Position numbers and translations under genes: made by a program. From Chitinophaga eiseniae (GTDB lineage Bacteria > Bacteroidota > Bacteroidia > Chitinophagales > Chitinophagaceae), in NCBI RefSeq assembly GCF_900167135.1, contig NZ_FUWZ01000001.1, positions 620,001-684,000 of the forward strand: a stretch of DNA of 64,000 nucleotides, in the 5' to 3' direction. Numbering within the stretch: the first letter of the stretch is position 1; each line of letters begins with the position of its first letter. The notes below the pieces were generated by a model. It was not told the origin of the DNA and made no database searches. It saw nothing but the letters and a program-made list of their open reading frames with translations. Below, piece by piece: positions 8,744-17,379 of the stretch.

Positions 8744-9814
8744 ATGTTGAGCATCTATATAAACGGCGCCGGTTGTATTTCTCCGCAGGAAACTGCGGCA
8801 GGAGGGCCCATGCTGGCCAATCTGCGCGAATATGAGCAGGTAAAGCTGGCAACGGTGGACCCGGACTACAAACAGTGGATCGACGTAAAACAGATCCGCC
8901 GCATGAGCCGTGTGGTAAAAATGGGCGTCGGCGCGGCCAACCTCAGCCTGCAGGCCGCCGGGATCGCTATGCCGGACGCCATCGTAACAGGCACTGCCTA
9001 CGGCTGCCTCGACGATACCGGCGTATTCCTCACCAAAATGGTGAATCAACAGGAAGAAATGCTGACGCCGACCGCTTTTATCCAGAGCACGCATAATACG
9101 GTAGGCGGACAGATAGCGCTGCTGCTGGGCTGCAACGCCTATAACAACACATTCGTGCACCGCGGATTCTCTTTCGAAAACGCTTTGCTGGACACCATCA
9201 TGATGCTCCGTGAAGGCAGCGCGCAACAGATACTGGTGGGCGGACTGGATGAACTGACACCGCACAGCTACCAGATACTGTCCCGCTTCGGACTGTATAA
9301 AAAAGAACCGGTGAAAACCATGGAGCTGCTGAACAGCCCCACCTGCGGCACGATCGCCGGCGAAGGCGCCGCTTTCTTCACCCTGGGCGTGCAGCCGGGA
9401 ACCAATACTGCTGCGGAACTCACCGGTATCAGCACCCTCTATAAACCGATGTGGGAAGGAGAGGTGATCGGCCACATCATGAAGTTCCTCGAAGACAACA
9501 ACTACACCCCCAACGATATTGATCTGCTGGTCACCGGCAGAAACGGTGACATCGGGCAGGATGAAATTTATGAAGAAGTAGTGGAAGCACTCTTCCCCGA
9601 ACATCCGGAGGCCAGCTTCAAACATCTCTGCGGAGAATACCCGACAGCAGTTGGTTTTGGCATGTGGCTGGCCAACGGCATCCTGGCTGACCAGGCAGTG
9701 CCCGAAGCAGCCATGTTCTATGGCCAGGCGCCCCGCCGCATCAAAAAAATATTATTGTATAACCATCACCAGGGTACGCATCATTCCCTCGTTTTGCTCT
9801 CTCATGTTGAATAG
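8744..9814 (+). CDS. Ketosynthase-like chain length factor
   Basis: A 356-residue ketosynthase-fold protein in which the active-site segment reads VHRGFSFENAL instead of TACSSG-type sequence, so no nucleophilic cysteine is present. The C-terminal HGT and GHT histidine motifs are also replaced (VTGRNGD, LCGEYPTAVG). The fold is otherwise well kept (QSTHNTVGGQIALLLG, AGEGAAFF). This is the pattern of a chain length factor that pairs with the active enzyme encoded 16 bases upstream and shapes the cavity that sets polyene length. Its end overlaps the next gene by 11 bases. Confidence 0.85.
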   Translation: MLSIYINGAGCISPQETAAGGPMLANLREYEQVKLATVDPDYKQWIDVKQIRRMSRVVKMGVGAANLSLQAAGIAMPDAIVTGTAYGCLDDTGVFLTKMVNQQEEMLTPTAFIQSTHNTVGGQIALLLGCNAYNNTFVHRGFSFENALLDTIMMLREGSAQQILVGGLDELTPHSYQILSRFGLYKKEPVKTMELLNSPTCGTIAGEGAAFFTLGVQPGTNTAAELTGISTLYKPMWEGEVIGHIMKFLEDNNYTPNDIDLLVTGRNGDIGQDEIYEEVVEALFPEHPEASFKHLCGEYPTAVGFGMWLANGILADQAVPEAAMFYGQAPRRIKKILLYNHHQGTHHSLVLLSHVE

Positions 9815-10586
9815 CCGGACAGCAAATATCATCATCATTGCGGGCATCGCCGTACTGCTGGGCATCAGGTTGTCCGGCTTGTACCCGTCTCTGTCACTCT
9901 GGTGGCTGGTAGTACCGCCATTGTTACTGCTGCCTTTCTACATCAGAGGCGCCATGAACATCCGCTCCGGCTTCTTCATCAAAACCGTCTGCGCAGCACC
10001 TACCACCGAAAACGTGGTGGCGCTCTCCTTCGACGATGGGCCCGAGGCAACACACACGCCCCTGATCCTCGATATCCTGGATGCGCACCAGGTGAAAGCC
10101 GCGTTCTTCTGCATCGGGAAAAACATAGAAGGCAACGCTCACTTACTGCAACGGATACACGCAGAAGGACATATGATCGGTAATCATACCTATTCGCATG
10201 ATTTCTGGTTCGATATGCATACCAGCAGCTCTATGGGTAAGGATATGGAAAAGATGGACACCGTTACCATCAACGCCACCGGGTTGCAGCCGCGCCTGTT
10301 CCGCCCGCCATACGGGGTCACCAACCCCAACCTGGCAAGGGCCATCAAAAGAAACAACTACGTGCCGGTGGGCTGGAGTATCCGCTCCATGGACACCATG
10401 GCCACAGATGAAAATAAATTACTGCAGAAAATCATGTCAGAACTGCATCCCGGTGCGGTGATCCTGTTACATGACACCTGCAGCATCACCGCCAGTATCC
10501 TGCCCCGGTTGATCAGCGCCATCAAAGCGGAAGGCTACCGGTTGGAAAGGATGGATAAAATGTTAAAAGTGCCAGCTTATGTGTAA
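9804..10586 (+). CDS. Membrane-anchored polysaccharide deacetylase (NodB-fold) protein
   Basis: A 260-residue protein with two hydrophobic segments in the first 45 residues and a NodB carbohydrate-esterase domain behind them. The metal and catalytic motifs are visible: SFDDGPE with D77-D78, HTYSH with H128 and H132, and RPPYG. Such enzymes remove acetyl groups from N-acetylated sugars. The start ATG at 9804 overlaps the end of the chain length factor gene, and the end overlaps the LolA-like gene, so it is firmly inside the operon. A role in modifying a sugar to which the pigment is attached would explain this, but the substrate is unknown. Confidence 0.88.
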   Translation: MLNSRTANIIIIAGIAVLLGIRLSGLYPSLSLWWLVVPPLLLLPFYIRGAMNIRSGFFIKTVCAAPTTENVVALSFDDGPEATHTPLILDILDAHQVKAAFFCIGKNIEGNAHLLQRIHAEGHMIGNHTYSHDFWFDMHTSSSMGKDMEKMDTVTINATGLQPRLFRPPYGVTNPNLARAIKRNNYVPVGWSIRSMDTMATDENKLLQKIMSELHPGAVILLHDTCSITASILPRLISAIKAEGYRLERMDKMLKVPAYV

Positions 10587-11211
10587 ATGGATGATGATAT
10601 GCCTGATTTCCCTGTTGTCGCTGCAGTTGCAGGCGCAGTCCGGCTTTAAACCGGTGGCAGACCTGTCGGCCGTGAAAAAGGAGTTTGCGAAAGCCGCGCA
10701 GCAGACACAGAGCATTCAGTGCGATTTTGTGCAGGAAAAGAACCTGAGCATGCTCTCCGATAAAATTGTATCGAAAGGGAAGTTCTGGTTCAAGCGGGAA
10801 AATAAAGTCCGCATGGAATACCAGCAGCCTTCCTATTATCTGCTGGTCATGAACGGAAAAGATATCCGCATCAAAGACGCCCAGAAGGAAAGCAAAGTGT
10901 CCGGTAAAAACAATAAGCTGTTTGAACAGATCAATAAAATCACGGTCGACTGTGTGCGCGGCACTGTGCTGGACAATACAGACTTTATCACCAAAGCGTT
11001 TGAAAATGCGCAGCATTACCGCCTGGAGATGGTGCCTGTCAACAAAGCCATGGCGGGTTACTTTAAGATGATCACCCTGCTGGTGGATAAAAAAGATTTT
11101 ACCGTAGCGGGCATCACAATGGCGGAGCCCTCCGGTGATGATACCAACATCAGCTTTTTACATAAACAAGTGAATGCGAATATTCCGGATGCGGTATTTA
11201 TGGTTAAATAG
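10579..11211 (+). CDS. LolA-like periplasmic lipid/lipoprotein carrier
   Basis: A 210-residue periplasmic protein with a signal peptide (residues 1-20, ending LQAQ) and the LolA-type half-barrel pattern (IQCDFVQEKNLSMLSDKIVSKGKFWFKRENKVRMEY split over several strands). LolA normally ferries lipoproteins from inner to outer membrane. Aryl polyene clusters carry a specialised copy, believed to move the lipid-linked pigment to the outer membrane together with an MMPL transporter. Start and stop overlap the neighbouring genes. Confidence 0.85.
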   Translation: MCKWMMICLISLLSLQLQAQSGFKPVADLSAVKKEFAKAAQQTQSIQCDFVQEKNLSMLSDKIVSKGKFWFKRENKVRMEYQQPSYYLLVMNGKDIRIKDAQKESKVSGKNNKLFEQINKITVDCVRGTVLDNTDFITKAFENAQHYRLEMVPVNKAMAGYFKMITLLVDKKDFTVAGITMAEPSGDDTNISFLHKQVNANIPDAVFMVK

Positions 11212-11812
11212 CATACTGTTATGCGTGTTGCTGACCAGCTGCACTTCCGTATATAAGGGATTGCAGCGTACGGAAGGAAAGGTGGACTGCATACGGCAGT
11301 TCAGTCCTGCTTTCGATGCTACCTTGTACAGTACACAGGTGAATATACTGAAGCATCACCTGAGCGGGTTGCTGTTTTTTAAGCAGATGCCTGACAGCAG
11401 CCTCCGGGTAGTGTTTGCCAACGAGATGGGATTCAAATTTTTTGATTTTGAATTTGATAAACAGGGAAATTTTACGAAACATTACCTGTTGCCCAAAATG
11501 GATAAAAAGGCGGTCGTGACAACATTACGACAGGATTTTGAACTGGTGCTGCTGCAGCCGGACCTGCGTCAGGCACATATAGCTACGGATAGCCGGTACC
11601 GTTATGTCGTAGTGCCCACAGCCAAAGGCAACAACTACTATATCACGGATACCGCCTGTACACAATTGGTACGTATCGAGAAGTCGTCTAAGCGTAAACC
11701 GGTGGTGAAAGTGTGGATGGAGCATTATACACAGGGAACGCCGGATACAGTCCGTATCGAACATCAGAACTTCCGGTTCAATATCTCACTGCAGAAAACG
11801 GTGAAGAAGTAA
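11189..11812 (+). CDS. Outer-membrane lipoprotein of the pigment transport module
   Basis: A 207-residue lipoprotein; the lipobox is LLTSC with the lipidated cysteine at residue 18. The ATG at 11189 is preferred over one at 11174 because it gives a normal-length signal peptide. It follows the LolA-like gene with an overlap of 23 bases. The pairing recalls LolA/LolB, and aryl polyene clusters have a lipoprotein at this place, so it may accept the cargo at the outer membrane. Sequence similarity to LolB is not obvious by eye. Confidence 0.7.
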   Translation: MRYLWLNSILLCVLLTSCTSVYKGLQRTEGKVDCIRQFSPAFDATLYSTQVNILKHHLSGLLFFKQMPDSSLRVVFANEMGFKFFDFEFDKQGNFTKHYLLPKMDKKAVVTTLRQDFELVLLQPDLRQAHIATDSRYRYVVVPTAKGNNYYITDTACTQLVRIEKSSKRKPVVKVWMEHYTQGTPDTVRIEHQNFRFNISLQKTVKK

Positions 11813-11879
11813 ACAGGAAGCTGAAGGACCGGATGGATCTTGCTCAGAAACAACAATATCAACATATCAAAACATAAAA

Positions 11880-12242
11880 ATGCTGAAAGGAAACTTTTAT
11901 AACATAACCACCATCGCAAATGAAGAAGGCCAGGTAAACCTCACACTGGAACTGAATGCGGCGCATCCTATTTTCGGCGGTCACTTTCCGGAACAGCCGG
12001 TAGTGCCCGGCGTATGTATGATGCAGATCATCACGGAAACACTGCAGGATGCAGTACAACAGAAAGTATTGCTGCAAAAAGCCGGCCTGATGAAGTTCCT
12101 GAATATGATAGATCCGGTGCAACAGCCGCAGGTGGATGTAACCCTGACGTATAAAGCGGAAGAGAACGGAGGATGGAAAGTGAATGCCACCCTGAAAAAG
12201 GAAGCCACCACATTTATGAAATTTCAGGGAGTATTTAAATAA
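11880..12242 (+). CDS. 3-hydroxyacyl-ACP dehydratase (FabZ-type hotdog)
   Basis: A 120-residue single-hotdog dehydratase with the full FabZ-like signature HPIFGGHFPEQPVVPG (H29 to G44, catalytic histidine H35). It should remove water from 3-hydroxyacyl-ACP to make each trans double bond of the polyene. It is the canonical counterpart of the altered copy at 1295. The next gene starts directly after its stop codon. Confidence 0.88.
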   Translation: MLKGNFYNITTIANEEGQVNLTLELNAAHPIFGGHFPEQPVVPGVCMMQIITETLQDAVQQKVLLQKAGLMKFLNMIDPVQQPQVDVTLTYKAEENGGWKVNATLKKEATTFMKFQGVFK

Positions 12243-13427
12243 GTGACAGTCAACAGTACACATAACGAACATTTTGAGCGTCACCGCGCTGCCGTGCTCA
12301 TACCTACCTACAACAACGCCACTACGCTGGAAGAGGTAGTCAGGGGCGTATTGTCCTATACTTCACATGTGATTGTTGTGAATGACGGCGCCACAGACCA
12401 TACCAGCGCTATTCTCGAAAAATACCCGGCCCTTCATAAAGTATCGTATAACCCTAACCGTGGTAAAGGCATCGCCCTCCGCCGCGGTTTCGAATATGCG
12501 CTGGCGCAGGGATATGACTATGTGATCACCATGGATGCGGACGGACAGCATTTTGCTTCCGATCTGCCCGGAATGCTGGAAAAGATCAGCACCCACCCGG
12601 ATACGCTGGTGATAGGCGCCCGTAACCTGAACGAAGAAAACATGCCCGGCAAAAATACTTTTGCCAACAAGTTTTCCAACTTCTGGTTTTATGTGGAAAC
12701 AGGACTGAAAGGGCCGGACACCCAATCGGGCTACCGGTTGTACCCGTTGCGCCGCATGGGCCGTACCCGCTGGTGGTGCAGCAAATATGAATTTGAAATA
12801 GAAGTGCTGGTACGCAGCGCCTGGAAAGGCGTAAAAATAGACTGGACACCGGTAAAAGTGTATTATCCGCCTGCAGAAGAAAGGATATCCCACTTCCGTC
12901 CGTTCCGGGACTTTTCGCGTATCAGCGTATTAAATACCGTACTGGTGCTCATTACCTTCCTCTACATCAAGCCACGCGATCTTTTTCTGTGGATGCTGAA
13001 AAAAGAGAACTGGAAAAAGTTCTGGAAGGAGGAGATATTAAAGTCTGACGAATCCAATGCGCGCAAAGCGGCTGCCATTGGTTTAGGCGTATTCATGGGC
13101 ATTGTGCCCATATGGGGATTCCAGCTGCTGGTGGCTTTCCTGTTATCCGTTAAACTAAAGCTCAATAAGGCGCTGGTGTTTCTGGCAGCCCATGTAAGCA
13201 CACCGCCTTTAACACCCTTCGTGATCTTTTTTAGTTTCCTGGCAGGGAAAGTATGGATGGGAAGATCAGCCAAAGACCTCTTGTTCGATAAACAGATCAC
13301 CGTAACGGCAGTAAGAGACAACCTGCTGCAATATGTTTTCGGCGCTATTACACTGGCCATAGCCGGCGGACTGGCAGCCTGGGCGATCAGTTATATATTA
13401 TTGGCCATATTCAGAAAAAACAAATAA
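12243..13427 (+). CDS. Family 2 glycosyltransferase fused to DUF2062 membrane domain
   Basis: A 394-residue two-part protein. Residues 15-240 are a GT-A glycosyltransferase family 2 domain of the dolichyl-phosphate-mannose-synthase/WcaA type: LIPTYNN at 19-25, VVNDGATD at 45-52 and the metal-binding D98-A-D100. Residues about 250-390 are a DUF2062 membrane domain with hydrophobic helices. The start is a GTG placed directly after the previous stop; no in-frame ATG exists before the conserved LIPTYNN. It probably adds a sugar to a lipid or pigment at the inner membrane, which fits the deacetylase-fold protein in the same operon. Confidence 0.87.
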   Translation: MTVNSTHNEHFERHRAAVLIPTYNNATTLEEVVRGVLSYTSHVIVVNDGATDHTSAILEKYPALHKVSYNPNRGKGIALRRGFEYALAQGYDYVITMDADGQHFASDLPGMLEKISTHPDTLVIGARNLNEENMPGKNTFANKFSNFWFYVETGLKGPDTQSGYRLYPLRRMGRTRWWCSKYEFEIEVLVRSAWKGVKIDWTPVKVYYPPAEERISHFRPFRDFSRISVLNTVLVLITFLYIKPRDLFLWMLKKENWKKFWKEEILKSDESNARKAAAIGLGVFMGIVPIWGFQLLVAFLLSVKLKLNKALVFLAAHVSTPPLTPFVIFFSFLAGKVWMGRSAKDLLFDKQITVTAVRDNLLQYVFGAITLAIAGGLAAWAISYILLAIFRKNK

Positions 13428-13432
13428 CTACT

Positions 13433-13500
13433 TACGGACTATTGATTACTGCTGGCTTCCCCCATTTGTAATCTGTGATCCGTAATTCGTAACCAAGTCA
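13433..13500. repeat. Degenerate ATTACGA-type inverted repeat
   Basis: TTACGGA with GATTAC on the left faces GTAATC, GATCCGTAATTCGTAA on the right, an imperfect dyad. The words are those of the perfect 38-bp hairpin at 35773. It lies between two pigment operon genes. Confidence 0.5.
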
Positions 13501-13503
13501 CAT

Positions 13504-16500
13504 ATGAGCAGTCTTTTCGTAGCGATTTATAATTTTTTTGACCGGCACAAACTGGCGTTGTGGTGTTGCACCATCGTCAGCTTCGTAGTGGTCGGCTTTT
13601 TAGCGTCGCGTATCAGGCTGGAAGAAGATATTACCAAAATACTGCCACAGGACCGGAAGCTGGACAAGCTGCAGCAGGTTTTCCAGGATTCCAAATTTGC
13701 GGATAAACTGGTGGTGACGCTGTCACAGAAAGATACCACCAAAGCGCCCGTGCCGGACAGTCTTACCGCCTGTGCCGCCTCTCTGGTGGCTTCTGCCGGT
13801 AACCAGCTGTCGCCCTACATCCGGCAGATACAGGGACAGACAGAAGACGCTCAGGTGATGGGGATGATGGACCTCATCCAGCAAAACCTGCCCATATTCC
13901 TGGAAGCGGACGACTATACGAAAATTGACAGCCTGCTGGCGCCGGAGCAGTTACAACGTTCCCTGCAATATGATTACAATACGCTGATTTCTCCTGCCGG
14001 CCTGGTGCTGAAGCGGGTGATACAGGCAGACCCGGTAGGCATTTCCTGGATAGGCATCAAAAAACTGCAACACCTTCAGTACGATGATCATTTTGAGCTG
14101 TACGACAACTATGTGATGACGAAAGATCACCGTCACCTGATGCTGTTTATCACCCCGGCTAACCCTCCCGGTGCTACGAAAATCAATTCCAGCTTCCTGG
14201 CAGGGCTGGATCTTATCAAAGACAGCCTGTCCCGTCAATATCCGGATGTCGACGTCAGTTATTTCGGCGGTACGGCTGTTTCCGCCGGCAACGCCACACA
14301 GCTGCGGCAGGATACGCTGCTCACGCAGGGTATCACCGTAGTGCTGCTGGTAGCGCTGATAGCCCTGTTTTTCCGGAAGAAACGTGCGCCGGTACTGGTA
14401 ATGCTGCCGGTGATCTTCGGAGGCCTCTTTTCACTGGCCTGTATCTACCTGATCAAAGGGCATATTTCCGTGATGGCATTGGGCGCCGGCGCCGTGGTGC
14501 TGGGCATCGCGGTGAATTATTCCCTGCATGTGTTCAACCACTACCGTCATACCGACGATATCCGGGAAGTGATTGCGGACCTGGCCACACCCATGACACT
14601 GGGCAGCTTTACCACCATTGGTGGTTTCCTGTGTTTGCAGTTTGTGCATTCGCCCATGCTGCGCGATGTAGGGCTGTTTGCCGCGCTCAGCCTTGTAGGC
14701 GCCGCCTTGTTTTCCCTTATCTTTTTACCGCACTGGATTGTGCTGGGCAAACGCGACAGCAAACCTGCGGCGCATCACGACAATTGGCTGGACCGCTTCT
14801 CCGCCCTCCGGCCGGAGCGTAATAAATATCTGGTAGGCGCTATCTTCCTGCTGACTATCGTGTTTTTCTTTACAGCCCGCAAAGTCTCTTTCGAAAGCGA
14901 CATGATGCGCATGAACTTCATGTCGCGGGAACTGAAAGCTGCAGAAGCGCAGCTGAACGCCATCAATGCTTATACCGCGCAATCGGTATATGTGGTGTCT
15001 GAAGGTGACAACCTGGAGGCCGCCCTGCAAAATACGGAACAGCTGACGCCTGCTATTAACAGGTTGCAGGCCGAAGGCGTGGTGAAAAAATACGCCGGCG
15101 TACAAACGTTGCTGCTGTCGGAGAAAGAACAGCAAGCGCGCATCGATCGCTGGAAACGTTACTGGACACCTGAAAAGCAGTCGCAGTTGCTCTCCTGGCT
15201 CCGTACACATGGTGCTGAGGTGGGTTTCAGCGCTACTGCTTTCGATAAGTTCGCCGCATTGCTGAGTACTTCCTACCAGCCGATGGCGAAGGCCGATGTA
15301 GATACCTTCCGCAAAGGCACCCTGGGCGATTTTATCATTGAGAAAAATGGGCGTACCGGCATTGTGACGTTGCTGAAAGTGGACCCTGCCCGTAAGAACG
15401 AAGTATACGCCGCCCTCGATCGGCACGCACACACGACCGTGCTGGATAAACAGTATGCCGCTAACCGCCTGGTGGAAGTGATAAAGGAAGAATTCAACAG
15501 CATTGCCTGGATGACTTCCATGCTGGTGTTTCTGGCGCTGCTATTGTCTTACGGCCGTATAGAACTGGCCCTGATCACTTTTATCCCGATGGCTATCAGC
15601 TGGGTGTGGATATTGGGCATCATGGGACTGTTGGGTATCAAGTTTAATATTGTTAACATCATCCTTTCCACTTTTATCTTCGGTTTGGGAGATGACTACA
15701 GCATATTTATGATGGACGGGCTGTTGCAGGAATACAAGACCGGCAAGAAGACGCTGTCATCTTTCAAATCGTCTATTTTTCTATCGGCCATTACCACCAT
15801 CCTGGGACTGGGGGTACTGATTTTCGCACAGCACCCGTCGCTGAAGTCTATTGCGCTGATCTCCATCATTGGTATTGGTACGGTAGTGTTGATTTCGCAG
15901 GTGATGATACCGGTATTGTTCAACTGGCTGATCACCAACCGTGTGAAAAAAGGATATGCACCCTGGACCTTCAAAGGCTGGGTGTTGTCCGTATTTTCCT
16001 TCATGTACTTTACCACCGGCTGTCTGATCATGACGCTGCTGGGTAATATCCTGATCCGTATTAATCCGTTCAATAAAGAAAAGGGGAAGCTGTTGTATCA
16101 CCGTATTTTGTCGGCCTATACGCACAGCGTGCTGTATATCATGACTAACGTGAAAAAGCGGATCATCAATCCGGCGAATGAGCAGTTGCAGCAGCCGGCG
16201 GTGATCATTAGCAACCATCAGTCTTTCCTCGATATTCTGGTGTCTACCATGCTGCATCCGAAGGTGATCCTGCTTACCAACCAATGGGTGTGGCGTTCAC
16301 CGGTATTCGGTGCTGTGGTACGGCTGGCGGACTATTACCCGGTGGCTGACGGAGCGGAAGGAGCTATCGATAAACTGAGGGCGCGCGTGGAAGAAGGATA
16401 TTCCATTGTGGTATATCCGGAAGGTACCCGTTCCCCTGACCCGGTGATTAAACGTTTCCACAAAGGAGCTTTCTATATTGCCGAACAGCTGGGGCTGGAC

Positions 16501-17379
16501 ATTCTGCCAATGGTTATCCACGGTACCGCCTATACGATGTCTAAAGGCGATTTTCTCCTGAAAGACGGGCATGTAACCGTGAAATACCTGCCGCGTATTA
16601 CGCAGGACGATAAAAGCTGGGGCGATCACTACAGCGCCCGTACGAAATCCATCAGCCGTTATTTTAAGCAGGAATACGAAAATTTACGGCAGGAGATAGA
16701 AGTACCTTCTTATTTCCGCGAGCAGTTAAAATACAATTTCATCTATAAAGGGCCGGTGCTGGAATGGTACATGAAGGTAAAGACCAGCCTGGAGCGTAAC
16801 TATGAGCTGTTTAACCGCCTGTTGCCGCAGGAGGGTCGTATCCTTGACATCGGCTGTGGATATGGCTTTATGAGCTATATGCTGGCCTATGTGTCTCCCG
16901 GCCGCGATATTACCGGTATCGACTATGATGAAGAGAAAATCGCTACCGCAGCAAATTGTTACGCTAAGCCGAAGAACCTGCAATTTATCCATGGTGATAT
17001 CGCCGATACGCCATTCGAAAAATACGATGCTTTCATTTTGAGTGATGTGCTGCATTACCTGCAGCCGGATGAACAGGAACAGCTGCTGCAGCAGTGCATT
17101 GAGCGGCTTACTCCTGATGGCGTAATAGTGGTGAGAGACGGCGATGCTGACAAAGCCAAACGTCATGAGGGCACAAGATTCACTGAATTTTTATCAACCC
17201 GGGTTATAGGATTTAATAAAACGAAGAACAGGGAACTATCGTTCTTTTCGGCTGCGCACGTGCGCGGCCTGGTAGGCAAATATGGCGCTGTAGCAGAAGA
17301 AATTGACAACACCCGTTATACATCCAACGTAATATTTGTTATCAAAAAATCACCCCAAAAAAATTATGCAGAACTATGA
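13504..17379 (+). CDS. MMPL/RND-type transporter fused to PlsC acyltransferase and SAM methyltransferase
   Basis: A 1291-residue protein with three parts. Residues 1-840 are an MMPL exporter: an N-terminal helix, a large periplasmic loop, a helix bundle near 280-420, a second loop and a second bundle near 660-800 (FGLGDDYS, D730). Residues about 850-1080 form a PlsC-type acyltransferase with NHQSFLD (N904 to D910) and the later VVYPEGTRSPD motif. Residues about 1085-1290 are a class I methyltransferase with LDIGCGYG (D1115 to G1121) and DVLHYL. The exporter part matches the transporter of aryl polyene clusters; the fusions suggest acylation and methylation linked to export. The reading frame is continuous over 3.9 kb, so the fusion is not an assembly of neighbouring frames. 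Confidence 0.9.
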   Translation: MSSLFVAIYNFFDRHKLALWCCTIVSFVVVGFLASRIRLEEDITKILPQDRKLDKLQQVFQDSKFADKLVVTLSQKDTTKAPVPDSLTACAASLVASAGNQLSPYIRQIQGQTEDAQVMGMMDLIQQNLPIFLEADDYTKIDSLLAPEQLQRSLQYDYNTLISPAGLVLKRVIQADPVGISWIGIKKLQHLQYDDHFELYDNYVMTKDHRHLMLFITPANPPGATKINSSFLAGLDLIKDSLSRQYPDVDVSYFGGTAVSAGNATQLRQDTLLTQGITVVLLVALIALFFRKKRAPVLVMLPVIFGGLFSLACIYLIKGHISVMALGAGAVVLGIAVNYSLHVFNHYRHTDDIREVIADLATPMTLGSFTTIGGFLCLQFVHSPMLRDVGLFAALSLVGAALFSLIFLPHWIVLGKRDSKPAAHHDNWLDRFSALRPERNKYLVGAIFLLTIVFFFTARKVSFESDMMRMNFMSRELKAAEAQLNAINAYTAQSVYVVSEGDNLEAALQNTEQLTPAINRLQAEGVVKKYAGVQTLLLSEKEQQARIDRWKRYWTPEKQSQLLSWLRTHGAEVGFSATAFDKFAALLSTSYQPMAKADVDTFRKGTLGDFIIEKNGRTGIVTLLKVDPARKNEVYAALDRHAHTTVLDKQYAANRLVEVIKEEFNSIAWMTSMLVFLALLLSYGRIELALITFIPMAISWVWILGIMGLLGIKFNIVNIILSTFIFGLGDDYSIFMMDGLLQEYKTGKKTLSSFKSSIFLSAITTILGLGVLIFAQHPSLKSIALISIIGIGTVVLISQVMIPVLFNWLITNRVKKGYAPWTFKGWVLSVFSFMYFTTGCLIMTLLGNILIRINPFNKEKGKLLYHRILSAYTHSVLYIMTNVKKRIINPANEQLQQPAVIISNHQSFLDILVSTMLHPKVILLTNQWVWRSPVFGAVVRLADYYPVADGAEGAIDKLRARVEEGYSIVVYPEGTRSPDPVIKRFHKGAFYIAEQLGLDILPMVIHGTAYTMSKGDFLLKDGHVTVKYLPRITQDDKSWGDHYSARTKSISRYFKQEYENLRQEIEVPSYFREQLKYNFIYKGPVLEWYMKVKTSLERNYELFNRLLPQEGRILDIGCGYGFMSYMLAYVSPGRDITGIDYDEEKIATAANCYAKPKNLQFIHGDIADTPFEKYDAFILSDVLHYLQPDEQEQLLQQCIERLTPDGVIVVRDGDADKAKRHEGTRFTEFLSTRVIGFNKTKNRELSFFSAAHVRGLVGKYGAVAEEIDNTRYTSNVIFVIKKSPQKNYAEL

